In this document: one piece after another, positions 7,807 to 14,604 of the stretch
Numbering within the stretch: position 1 is the first letter of the stretch
How the letters are laid out: each line of letters opens with the position of its first letter
Source: Candidatus Pelagibacter sp.
Lineage (GTDB): Bacteria; Pseudomonadota; Alphaproteobacteria; Pelagibacterales; Pelagibacteraceae
NCBI GenBank assembly: GCA_028097645.1
Contig: JAOHEU010000015.1
Location: forward strand, 1-16,797
DNA: 16,797 nt
Reading direction: 5' to 3'
Position numbers and translations under genes: made by a program
Notes under the pieces: generated by a model
The model's input: only the letters and a program-made list of their open reading frames with translations
Databases searched by the model: none
Told to the model about the DNA's origin: nothing

Positions 7807-8640
7807 CTATTGAGGATGATCACCTTCAATTGCAATTCGATCCATAATTCTTTCATGCCCTAAACCTCGGCCAGGAAAAAAATCTGCAATAGCATAATGA
7901 ATAACACTTCTATTATCCCAAATAGCAACAGCGTTTTCAGTCCAATTAAATCTACAAGTTAGATCTAATCTTGCCTGATGTTCAAAAATTTCTTTTAAAA
8001 TTTGATAACTTTCTTCTTTGTTAAAACCTATAATTTGTTTCGTATAAGTCCAATTAACGAACAAAATCTTTTTACCTGTTTCTGGATGAGTTCTTACAAT
8101 TGGGTGTTCATTTGAATAAGAGTCGTAATTTCTTTTTTCATTTCCTTCCATATATTTATAGTTATCAATAAAAAATTCAGCTCCTAGAGAACTATGAATT
8201 GCTTTTTTATCTTTGATCTTTTCTTGAATTTTTGGGTCTAGCGTTTCCCATGCTAATTCCATATTTGAAAAACAAGTATCACCACCAACCGGAGGTATTT
8301 TTATTGATTTCAGTATTACAGCTTTTGTAGGTTTTGAGTTGTAACTCACATCACTGTGCCAATTCTCTCCCCATTGGTTTTTTTCCTCTTTTCCTTTAAT
8401 AATTCTTACAATTTCTGGAAAATTATCTAGACCTTTTACATATGCGTGCGTTTCTAAAGGTCCAAACTTTTCTGCAAGTGCTATTTGTTGTTCTTTGGTA
8501 ATAGGTTGGTCTCTAAAAAAAATAACTTTATGCTCAAGAAGTAAATCATTAATTTTTTTAAAATTTTCATCGGATACATCTGTTAAATCAATGCCTTTTA
8601 TCTCTGCACCTAAAGCACCTGATAATAGTTTTATTTCCAT
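7807..8640 (-). CDS. TauD/TfdA-family Fe(II)/2-oxoglutarate dioxygenase
   Basis: A 277-residue TauD-family oxygenase with the family's usual length. The iron triad is H95-x-D97 (N-W-H-S-D-V-S) and H248 (W-D-N-R-S-V-I-H-Y-A). R264 is the probable 2-oxoglutarate arginine and R268, four residues later, is in the place of the arginine that holds the anionic group of taurine in TauD. T122 follows the G-G-D-T motif. Substrates in this family range from sulfonates and sulfates to phenoxyacids and amines, so 'taurine dioxygenase' would be over-annotation. The gene sits between the betainyl-CoA-type thioesterase (1-base overlap) and the PhnZ-like HD oxygenase (5-base gap). The simplest reading is that it hydroxylates a substrate that the HD enzyme then cleaves. 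The neighbourhood suggests a trimethylammonium compound; the anion-binding arginine leaves a sulfonate or phosphonate possible. Confidence 0.88.
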   Translation of the reverse strand: MEIKLLSGALGAEIKGIDLTDVSDENFKKINDLLLEHKVIFFRDQPITKEQQIALAEKFGPLETHAYVKGLDNFPEIVRIIKGKEEKNQWGENWHSDVSYNSKPTKAVILKSIKIPPVGGDTCFSNMELAWETLDPKIQEKIKDKKAIHSSLGAEFFIDNYKYMEGNEKRNYDSYSNEHPIVRTHPETGKKILFVNWTYTKQIIGFNKEESYQILKEIFEHQARLDLTCRFNWTENAVAIWDNRSVIHYAIADFFPGRGLGHERIMDRIAIEGDHPQ

Positions 8641-9107
8641 TATTTTTTTAACTTTCCAGTAATTACTAAATCATTATCTTTAAAATTTGATTTATTAAGA
8701 TTTATAAATTCATCCATTAATTTTACTTTTTCATCTTCAAATTCTGCAACTCTTCTTTTATTTAAATCAATATATAAAGATAACATTTCAAGTGTAGCAG
8801 ACAGTTTTTTTGAAGATTTTTCAATCATTTCCATTTTGAAATGTAATCTTTTTTTATCGTGATCAAAAAATGTAAGATTAATTTCTACTTCGTCACCTTC
8901 TTTGACTTCATTGTTATATGTAGTGTGTGTCTCTACAACCATTGTACTCATTTTAGTCGATTTTGCAGACTGTTCGCCCATTTTAAATTTTTCTAAAATT
9001 ATTTCCCAAATTTGATCAAAAACTAAAACATAATAAGCCATGTTCATATGGTTGTTATAATCAGTCCATTCTTTTTTAATAATTTGATTTGCTATATGAA
9101 CTGACAT
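8640..9107 (-). CDS. Hotdog-fold thioesterase, probable betainyl-CoA thioesterase
   Basis: The 155-residue protein belongs to the 4-hydroxybenzoyl-CoA-type hotdog thioesterases. The N-terminal W-T-D-Y-N-N-H-M-N-M-A-Y-Y (14-26) holds the candidate catalytic D16 and is close to the block seen in the thioesterases of carnitine catabolism, which are sometimes fused to carnitine dehydrogenase. In that pathway it would hydrolyse betainyl-CoA to glycine betaine and free CoA in the cytoplasm. Here it is a separate gene on the opposite strand from the dehydrogenase and BKACE but less than 1 kb from them, which supports the pathway call. It starts right next to the aldolase-like gene's stop and overlaps the TauD gene by one base (TAATG). 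The substrate is inferred from motif and neighbourhood. Confidence 0.8.
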   Translation of the reverse strand: MSVHIANQIIKKEWTDYNNHMNMAYYVLVFDQIWEIILEKFKMGEQSAKSTKMSTMVVETHTTYNNEVKEGDEVEINLTFFDHDKKRLHFKMEMIEKSSKKLSATLEMLSLYIDLNKRRVAEFEDEKVKLMDEFINLNKSNFKDNDLVITGKLKK

Positions 9108-9836
9108 TTAATTTTTATACTCCGGTTCTTCTTTATCTAAAATTAATCTTATTTGCTGAAGATGCAACTTTGCTAAATCTATAGGATAATTTGCTGTTTC
9201 CTCAGCTGTTTTTTCTGCAACTTCATCACTTACAATATTTAATTTTTTATTGGTAGATAAAGCAGTTAGGTAAGTCTCTGCTGCTCTTTCAAAATAGTAT
9301 AAATAATTAAAACCTTCTGCTACCGTTTCACCGGTGGTGATAATTCCATGATTAGCTAATAGCATGTGCTGCTTGTTTCCAAGAGCATTAGCCATTTTAA
9401 TAGACTCGTCTTCAAATCCTAATCCTCCAAACTCATCGAAAACAGACACTCTATTATAAAATATCATTGTATTTTGATCTATTGGTTTCATGACAGGATC
9501 TTTTAAAGCAGATAAAGCTGTTGCGTATTTTGAATGTACATGAAAAATGCATTTTGCATGAGGGACTTTTTGATGGATAGTTCCATGTATATTTATTGCA
9601 GTAGGATCAATTAAATTAGGTTCATTTTTTAAATCGTTAATATTTTCTTTAGTCACTAAAATTAAATCACTAGCTTTAATTTGGCTAAAATGAATACCAG
9701 CTTTATTCACATAAAAATCAGTTGTTGAACCTGGAACACATGCACTAAAGTGATTAGCAACACCTTCATGCATATTTAATCTTGCAGTCCATCTAAAAGT
9801 AGCGGCCAAGTCTCTCTGTAATTCAGTTATTTCCAT
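9108..9836 (-). CDS. Class II aldolase/adducin-domain protein
   Basis: This 242-residue protein has the class II aldolase/adducin fold. The zinc-ligand histidines are present: H99 and H101 in F-H-V-H-S-K-Y-A-T, and H163 in A-N-H-G. The N-terminal block N-K-A-G-I-H-F (44-50) and S-D-L-I-L-V (56-61) is typical of the bacterial adducin-like subgroup. Aligned by eye to fuculose-phosphate aldolase, the catalytic glutamate (E73 there) falls at A80 here, so retro-aldol chemistry like FucA is doubtful; decarboxylase or isomerase-like roles exist in the family. It is the first gene of the seven-gene operon and is divergent from BKACE. No Shine-Dalgarno is visible before the ATG. It might act on a hydroxy-acid or aldehyde made by the downstream oxygenases, but that is inference. 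Confidence 0.82.
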   Translation of the reverse strand: MEITELQRDLAATFRWTARLNMHEGVANHFSACVPGSTTDFYVNKAGIHFSQIKASDLILVTKENINDLKNEPNLIDPTAINIHGTIHQKVPHAKCIFHVHSKYATALSALKDPVMKPIDQNTMIFYNRVSVFDEFGGLGFEDESIKMANALGNKQHMLLANHGIITTGETVAEGFNYLYYFERAAETYLTALSTNKKLNIVSDEVAEKTAEETANYPIDLAKLHLQQIRLILDKEEPEYKN

Positions 9837-9871
9837 TTTTACTAAATTAAACTATATTTAAATTATAAATT
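9837..9871. promoter_or_regulatory. 35-base divergent promoter region between two catabolic units
   Basis: The starts of the aldolase-like gene (minus) and BKACE (plus) are only 35 bases apart. The gap is almost pure A/T and has several TATA-type elements, such as TATATT at 9853-9858 and TATAAA at 9864-9869. Neither start has a visible Shine-Dalgarno. The room is so short that the two promoters must overlap, or their -35 regions lie inside the opposite gene, and the 5' leaders would be very short. A shared operator is likely in principle, but I see no clear one. Confidence 0.5.
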
Positions 9872-10759
9872 ATGAGCAATAAGGTTTTTATATCATGTGC
9901 AGTAACTGGATCAGGTGATACTGCTAGCAAACATCCTGATTTACCAAAAACTCCAGAACAAATTGCAACCGCTTCAATTGAAGCTGCAAAAGCAGGCGCT
10001 GCAATAGCACATATCCATGTTCGAGAGGAAGATGGTGCTCCTAGTAGAAGGTTAGAATTATATAAAGAAGTTGTTGATAGAGTTCGATCAAGTGACACTG
10101 ATGTTATTCTAAATTTAACAACAGGTATGGGGGGTGATCTTGATATTGGACAAGGGGACAACCCTTTAGATTTTGGACCTATGACTGATATGGCAAATGT
10201 AATGGAGAGAATTGCAAATGCCGAACAGTTTCTCCCAGAAATTTGTACACTAGATGCAGGAACTTTAAACTTTGGGGATGGTTCAACAATAACAGTGAAT
10301 ACGCCGAATGATTTAAGAAAAGCTGCAAAAAAATTAAAAGAAATTGGAGTTAAGCCAGAAATAGAAGCTTTTGATTTAGGTAATATGTGGTTTGGAGCTC
10401 AGTTATACAAAGAAGGATTGTTAAGTGATCCACCGATGTTTCAAATGTGTTTAGGAATACCATGGGGTGCACCACCAACTACTTTAGCGATGCAGGCTAT
10501 GAAAGATATTATGCCCAAAGAAGGTGTGTGGTCTGGTTTCGCTATTTCTAAAGATGAAATGCCATTTGTTGCTCAAACAGTGTTAATGGGAGGAAATCCA
10601 AGAGTTGGATTAGAAGATAATTTATATCTATCAAAAGGTAAACTAGCTACTAATGCCCAATTAGTTGAAAAAGCAATAAGAATTATTGATGAAATTGGTT
10701 ACACACCAATGACACCTTCAGAAACTAGAGAAAAGTTAAAACTTGTTAAACACAAGTAA
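9872..10759 (+). CDS. Beta-keto acid cleavage enzyme (BKACE, DUF849), probable 3-dehydrocarnitine type
   Basis: The 295-residue protein is a TIM-barrel zinc enzyme of the BKACE family. It is expected to condense 3-dehydrocarnitine with acetyl-CoA and split it into betainyl-CoA and acetoacetate. The zinc motif is H47-x-H49 in A-I-A-H-I-H-V-R, and the distal ligand is likely E248 in R-V-G-L-E-D-N, with R244 four residues earlier, as in the founding enzyme Kce (H46, H48, R226, E230 as I recall). The family has many substrate classes. The dehydrocarnitine assignment rests on the next gene, L-carnitine dehydrogenase (overlap of one base), and the nearby thioesterase that would take the product. 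No Shine-Dalgarno precedes the ATG. Family certainty is high and substrate certainty is fairly high. Confidence 0.9.
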   Translation: MSNKVFISCAVTGSGDTASKHPDLPKTPEQIATASIEAAKAGAAIAHIHVREEDGAPSRRLELYKEVVDRVRSSDTDVILNLTTGMGGDLDIGQGDNPLDFGPMTDMANVMERIANAEQFLPEICTLDAGTLNFGDGSTITVNTPNDLRKAAKKLKEIGVKPEIEAFDLGNMWFGAQLYKEGLLSDPPMFQMCLGIPWGAPPTTLAMQAMKDIMPKEGVWSGFAISKDEMPFVAQTVLMGGNPRVGLEDNLYLSKGKLATNAQLVEKAIRIIDEIGYTPMTPSETREKLKLVKHK

Positions 10760-11700
10760 TGTCCCAAATTAAAAAAATTGCAGTTATTGGAACTGGAGTA
10801 ATTGGTGCAGGTTGGATTATCAGATGTTTGGCACACAATAAAATTGTTTATGCTTTCGATAAAGATATAAAATTAAAAAAAAATTTAATAGCTGAGATTA
10901 AAAGAACATGGCCATATGTAAAAAAACTTTTTAATAAAAAAACTCTCAATCTTAAAAATTTTAAATATTTTACCTCTATTGAAGAAGCGTTAAAAGATGC
11001 GGACTTTATCCAAGAGTGTGCAAGTGAAAATTATGATTTAAAAACAAAGTTAATGAGCATTATTGGAAAATATGCTAAACCGAATGCAATTATTTCATCA
11101 AGTTCTTCAGGACTATTACCAACAAAAATTTATTCTAAATGTAAAAACCCTGAAAGAGCAATGATTGGACACCCATTTAATCCAGTTTATTTATTACCTG
11201 CTGTTGAAATTGTCTCAGGAAAAAAAACATCAAAAAAATTTTTAGAAAAAGCAAAAAAATTTTATGAGTCAATATCAATGAACCCAATAATGGTAAAGCA
11301 TGAGTTGCCTGGTTATTTATCAGATAGATTACAAGAAGCTTTATGGAGAGAAGGGCTTCACATTATTAATGAAGGTCATGCAACTACAGAAGAATTAGAT
11401 AGAGCAATTGAAGATGGCCCAGGATTAAGATGGTCGTTAATGGGAACCTTTCTAACTTTTCATTTAGCTGGAGGAAAAGCTGGAATGAGACATATGTTAG
11501 AGCAATTTGGACCTGCTTTAAAACTTCCATGGACTAAATTAAAAGCACCAACTTTATCTAATAAATTAATTGATAGATTAGTTCAGGGAACAAAAAAACA
11601 ATCTAAAGGTAAATCAGTTAGTAAAATTTCAAATATTAGAGATGAATACTTAGTTGAATTACAAAAGTTAAGAAAGAAATACGAAAAAAAATTAAGATAG
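10759..11700 (+). CDS. lcdH: L-carnitine dehydrogenase
   Basis: A 313-residue NAD-dependent dehydrogenase of the 3-hydroxyacyl-CoA dehydrogenase superfamily. The Rossmann motif is G11-x-G13-x-x-G16 (I-G-T-G-V-I-G-A-G-W). The catalytic histidine is H138 in the block G-H-P-F-N-P-V-Y-L-L-P-A-V-E, which is characteristic of L-carnitine dehydrogenases, with E150 at its end. The helical C-terminal domain starts near 184 (P-G-Y-L-S-D-R-L-Q-E-A). It oxidises L-carnitine to 3-dehydrocarnitine in the cytoplasm. Some relatives carry a C-terminal betainyl-CoA thioesterase; this one stops short and the thioesterase is encoded separately about 1.65 kb to the left. The ATG overlaps the BKACE stop (TAATG), so the two are coupled. 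The stop lies one base from the stop of the convergent short-chain dehydrogenase. Confidence 0.9.
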   Translation: MSQIKKIAVIGTGVIGAGWIIRCLAHNKIVYAFDKDIKLKKNLIAEIKRTWPYVKKLFNKKTLNLKNFKYFTSIEEALKDADFIQECASENYDLKTKLMSIIGKYAKPNAIISSSSSGLLPTKIYSKCKNPERAMIGHPFNPVYLLPAVEIVSGKKTSKKFLEKAKKFYESISMNPIMVKHELPGYLSDRLQEALWREGLHIINEGHATTEELDRAIEDGPGLRWSLMGTFLTFHLAGGKAGMRHMLEQFGPALKLPWTKLKAPTLSNKLIDRLVQGTKKQSKGKSVSKISNIRDEYLVELQKLRKKYEKKLR

Positions 11701-11701
11701 A

Positions 11702-12490
11702 TTAATCATTTCTCTCTGTATGACCATCAACAGAGATTACTTGTCCAGATACTTTACTAGAGTCATCTGAAATTAGAAAAGAACACATCTTTCCAATATC
11801 TTCTTCTAAGATCCATTGTTTCATTGAGCTCATAGAGACAAAATCTTTCTCAATTACTTTTGTTGAAACTTTGGTAAATTTAGCTTTATCCTTTATAACT
11901 CTTTTCATTCTGTCCCCCTTAATTGTTCCAGGACATACGGCATTCACTCTAATATTAAATTTACCCAGTTCCATAGCTAAAGTTTTCGTAACACCAATTA
12001 TTGCCCATTTACTTGCTGCATAAGGGGACCGAAGTGGAAAACCAAGTATACCAGCAGTAGATGAAATATTAATAATTGAACCGTTTTTCGATTTTTTTAT
12101 TAAAGGGATAGCTTTTTTTGTAAAATAGAAGTGACTATTTACATCTACATGTAGAGTATTTTCCCAATCTTTAGATTTTAATTTTTCAAGTGATCCAGTA
12201 GGTCCTGCGATACCTACATTATTTATTAAAGCATCAATTTTTTTTGTTTTCTTTTTTATTTTTTCAAAAAAATCTGAAACTTGATATTCATTTGATGCAT
12301 CGCAGAGATATGAAAAAAGTCTTTTATTTTTAAGTGGATGTTTGTTTAATTTAGCAAGTGATTTACTATCTATATCACAAAGATAAACAAAAGCTCCTCT
12401 TGAAAGGCATACTTTTGCAGTGGCTAGACCAATTCCAGATGCTCCTGCAGATAGGATGATTTTTTTATTTTTTAATGATTGGTTAACCAT
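11702..12490 (-). CDS. Short-chain dehydrogenase/reductase (SDR)
   Basis: This 262-residue classical SDR starts with the cofactor motif S-A-G-A-S-G-I-G (14-21), in which the first glycine of the usual T-G-x-x-x-G-x-G is alanine. D39 after the second strand suggests NAD(H) rather than NADP(H). N-N-V-G (90-93) replaces N-N-A-G. The catalytic serine is S143 or S144, with Y157 and K161 (S-P-Y-A-A-S-K). The C-terminus ends V-D-G-H-T-E-R-N-D. The substrate is unknown. It follows proV by 3 bases and so is co-transcribed with the transporter; it could act on an imported hydroxylated amine, or on the acetoacetate that BKACE releases as a 3-hydroxybutyrate dehydrogenase. Neither is demonstrated by motifs. 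Confidence 0.87.
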   Translation of the reverse strand: MVNQSLKNKKIILSAGASGIGLATAKVCLSRGAFVYLCDIDSKSLAKLNKHPLKNKRLFSYLCDASNEYQVSDFFEKIKKKTKKIDALINNVGIAGPTGSLEKLKSKDWENTLHVDVNSHFYFTKKAIPLIKKSKNGSIINISSTAGILGFPLRSPYAASKWAIIGVTKTLAMELGKFNIRVNAVCPGTIKGDRMKRVIKDKAKFTKVSTKVIEKDFVSMSSMKQWILEEDIGKMCSFLISDDSSKVSGQVISVDGHTERND

Positions 12491-12493
12491 TAA

Positions 12494-13519
12494 TTATGAT
12501 TTTGTTAATGAGGACTGTAATTCTTTATTAGTGATGTAGCCTTTTATATTTCCACTTTTATCAACCACTTCACAATTAGCGTTAGTACACACTATTTGAG
12601 GTAAAAACTCTTCGATAAACTGATCTTCATTAACCTTAACTAGATTTGATTTATCAATACCATTTGTTTCGTTAGCATTAGTCATGATAATTTTAGCTTT
12701 GATAACCTTTGCTCTATTAACATCTTTTACAAAAGCTTTTACATAATCATCAGCAGGGTTCATAATAATATCAACTGGAGTTCCAACTTGAACTAATTTT
12801 CCAGCATTTAATATTCCTATGTGATCACCAAGTCTAAGCGACTCGTCCAAGTCATGAGTAATAAATACTATTGTTTTTTTTAATTCTGATTGAAGATCTA
12901 TTAATTGTTTTTGCATGTCACTTCTAATTAGTGGGTCCAATGCACTGAAAGCTTCATCCATTAACATGATATCTGAATTAGTCGCTAGTGCTCTTGCTAA
13001 TCCAACCCGTTGCTGCATTCCTCCAGATAATTGGTTTGGAAATTGATTTTCAAAACCATTAAGACCAACAGCTTCAATTTTCTCCATTGCAATTTTATCT
13101 CGCTCATCTTCTGACTTACCTTGCATTTCCAATCCATAACCAACGTTTTGCATTACTGTTTTATGTGGAAATAATCCAAATCTTTGAAAGACCATACTCA
13201 TCTTGTGTCTTCTAAAATCAATTAATTGCTCAGGGTTTAAACTCATAACATTCTCACCATCTATTAGAATTTCCCCAGCAGTTGGGTCAATTAATCTATT
13301 TAGGTGTCTTATTAAAGTTGATTTTCCTGAACCAGATAAACCCATACAAACAAAAGTTTCTCCTTCTTCAATGTTTAAAGATACATTGTCTAAACCAACT
13401 GTGTGACCAGTTTGTTCAAGCACTTCGTCTTTTGTTGAACCATTTTTAACCATATCCATTACGGAGTCTGGATTGTTACCAAAAATTTTATAAATATTAT
13501 TTATTTCAATTTTTGACAT
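12494..13519 (-). CDS. proV: Quaternary-amine ABC transporter, ATP-binding subunit (ProV/OpuAA-like)
   Basis: A 341-residue ABC ATPase of the glycine betaine/carnitine/choline class. The Walker A loop is G-L-S-G-S-G-K-S-T (60-68), the Q-loop glutamine Q112, the signature L-S-G-G-M-Q-Q (164-170), Walker B I-M-L-M-D-E-A (184-190) with E189, and the switch histidine H222. The N-terminal extension before the first strand (residues 10-40) is typical of ProV. The C-terminal part (about 266-341) looks like a reduced CBS-type regulatory region, shorter than the tandem CBS of E. coli ProV (400 residues). It energises uptake by ProW at the inner membrane. Its ATG overlaps the proW stop by one base. The substrate may be glycine betaine, carnitine, choline or gamma-butyrobetaine; the adjoining catabolic genes favour carnitine-like compounds. 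Confidence 0.9.
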   Translation of the reverse strand: MSKIEINNIYKIFGNNPDSVMDMVKNGSTKDEVLEQTGHTVGLDNVSLNIEEGETFVCMGLSGSGKSTLIRHLNRLIDPTAGEILIDGENVMSLNPEQLIDFRRHKMSMVFQRFGLFPHKTVMQNVGYGLEMQGKSEDERDKIAMEKIEAVGLNGFENQFPNQLSGGMQQRVGLARALATNSDIMLMDEAFSALDPLIRSDMQKQLIDLQSELKKTIVFITHDLDESLRLGDHIGILNAGKLVQVGTPVDIIMNPADDYVKAFVKDVNRAKVIKAKIIMTNANETNGIDKSNLVKVNEDQFIEEFLPQIVCTNANCEVVDKSGNIKGYITNKELQSSLTKS

Positions 13520-14538
13520 TATTTCTTGGCCTTTTTAGTAGGAGCATTTCTCTCTTGTAGAGTTTCACCATAAGATTGGGTAATTCTATCTAAGACGATT
13601 GCTAATAATACAATTGCAATTCCAGCTTCGGCAGCTCGACCAACGTTTAATTGTTGTAGACCAAGAAGAACTTCATCTCCTAGACCTCTGGTTCCAATCA
13701 TCGATGCAATTACCACCATGGATAAAGCCATCATTGTACATTGGTTAATTCCTTGCATTATATTTGGCAGAGCCAATGGAATTTGAACTCCCCATAATTT
13801 TTGTTTTTTGTTTGCGCCAAAAGCATCTGCTGCTTCTGTTACTTCACTGTCAACTAACCTAATTCCTAAGTCAGTTAATCTAACTAACGGTGGTACCGCA
13901 TAGATAAAAGTTGCAATAATTGCTGGAACTGCACCCAAACCAAACAACATGATGCCTGGAATTAAATATACGAAAGCAGGGATTGTCTGCATTAAATCTA
14001 GTATTGGAAGGATCTTCTCTCTTACTCTATTAGCTCTAGACATCCAAATACCAATAGGAACTCCTATAACAAGACATAAGAAAATACTAATCAACATTAT
14101 AGATGTTGTCTCAATTGCTTTGTCCCAAAATCTTGGGTGTAAAAATCCTATAAAAAAAGTGCAAAAGCCAACTGCAACAGTGGTTTTAATTTTTTTACCA
14201 CTTGCAAAATAAGTAAGTACAACAACTCCTATGATAACTGCAGGCCAAGGAGCTTGCACTAAAAAGTTTTTTAGCCCCATTAACATTGCTAGTAAAAAAT
14301 TATTTATTGCTTCGAAAATAAAACCAAAATTTTCATTTAAAGCTTTGAACCATTTATTGATCCATTTCATTAAAGGTAAGTCTAACCATTTTGGCCAATC
14401 GCTGAGCCAAGAAAAATCTTTTAATAACTCACCAACTGACTCAGGTTTTCTTTTTGATGAATTGTAACTTGCAATTAATAACCATACAAAAATACCTAAA
14501 AGGCTAAGGTTGAATAGATCTCTTTTATTTTTAAACAT
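13519..14538 (-). CDS. proW: Quaternary-amine ABC transporter, permease subunit (ProW-like)
   Basis: The 339-residue membrane protein matches ProW in layout. One N-terminal helix is followed by a hydrophilic tryptophan-rich stretch (about 30-68), then helices from about 70 to 330. The cytoplasmic EAA loop is visible as E-A-A-D-A-F-G-A-N-K-K-Q-K-L-W (about 236-250), the site that docks with the ATPase. A conserved Q-T-I-P-A-F-V-Y-L-I-P segment (about 184-194) is typical of betaine permeases. It lies 66 bases downstream of proX, and that gap contains a stable hairpin. No Shine-Dalgarno is evident at its ATG. The proV start overlaps its stop. The whole operon order is proX, proW, proV, SDR. Confidence 0.9.
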   Translation of the reverse strand: MFKNKRDLFNLSLLGIFVWLLIASYNSSKRKPESVGELLKDFSWLSDWPKWLDLPLMKWINKWFKALNENFGFIFEAINNFLLAMLMGLKNFLVQAPWPAVIIGVVVLTYFASGKKIKTTVAVGFCTFFIGFLHPRFWDKAIETTSIMLISIFLCLVIGVPIGIWMSRANRVREKILPILDLMQTIPAFVYLIPGIMLFGLGAVPAIIATFIYAVPPLVRLTDLGIRLVDSEVTEAADAFGANKKQKLWGVQIPLALPNIMQGINQCTMMALSMVVIASMIGTRGLGDEVLLGLQQLNVGRAAEAGIAIVLLAIVLDRITQSYGETLQERNAPTKKAKK

Positions 14539-14558
14539 ATATGATTATTTTTTTTAAA

Positions 14559-14584
14559 GAAAGAGCCCGTTAAAGGGCTCTTTC
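14559..14584 (-). terminator. Perfect 10-bp hairpin between proX and proW, partial terminator or mRNA stabiliser
   Basis: The arms GAAAGAGCCC (14559-14568) and GGGCTCTTTC (14575-14584) are exact inverted repeats around a 6-base loop. On the coding (minus) strand the right arm ends CTCTTTCTTT before an A-run, so the U-tract is short. The hairpin lies in the 66-base gap between the binding-protein gene and the permease gene. In other bacteria this position often holds an attenuator or 3' stabiliser that lets the periplasmic protein be made in excess of the membrane subunits. Its function here is inferred from position. Confidence 0.65.
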
Positions 14585-14604
14585 AAATTATTATTATAAT
14601 TGGA

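Noticed and set aside
7807..8640. Calling the TauD-family gene a taurine dioxygenase
   Set aside because: Only the general iron and 2-oxoglutarate residues and one anion-binding arginine are visible. No taurine transporter is adjacent, and the family has many substrates.
9847..10161. A 104-codon minus-strand reading frame inside BKACE
   Set aside because: It lies wholly opposite the well-supported BKACE gene and its translation is low-complexity (serine, alanine, leucine) with no family features. It is an antisense shadow.
13949..14467. Plus-strand reading frames of 87 and 78 codons opposite proW
   Set aside because: They run antisense to a conserved permease gene, have no ribosome-binding site and show no recognisable domain.
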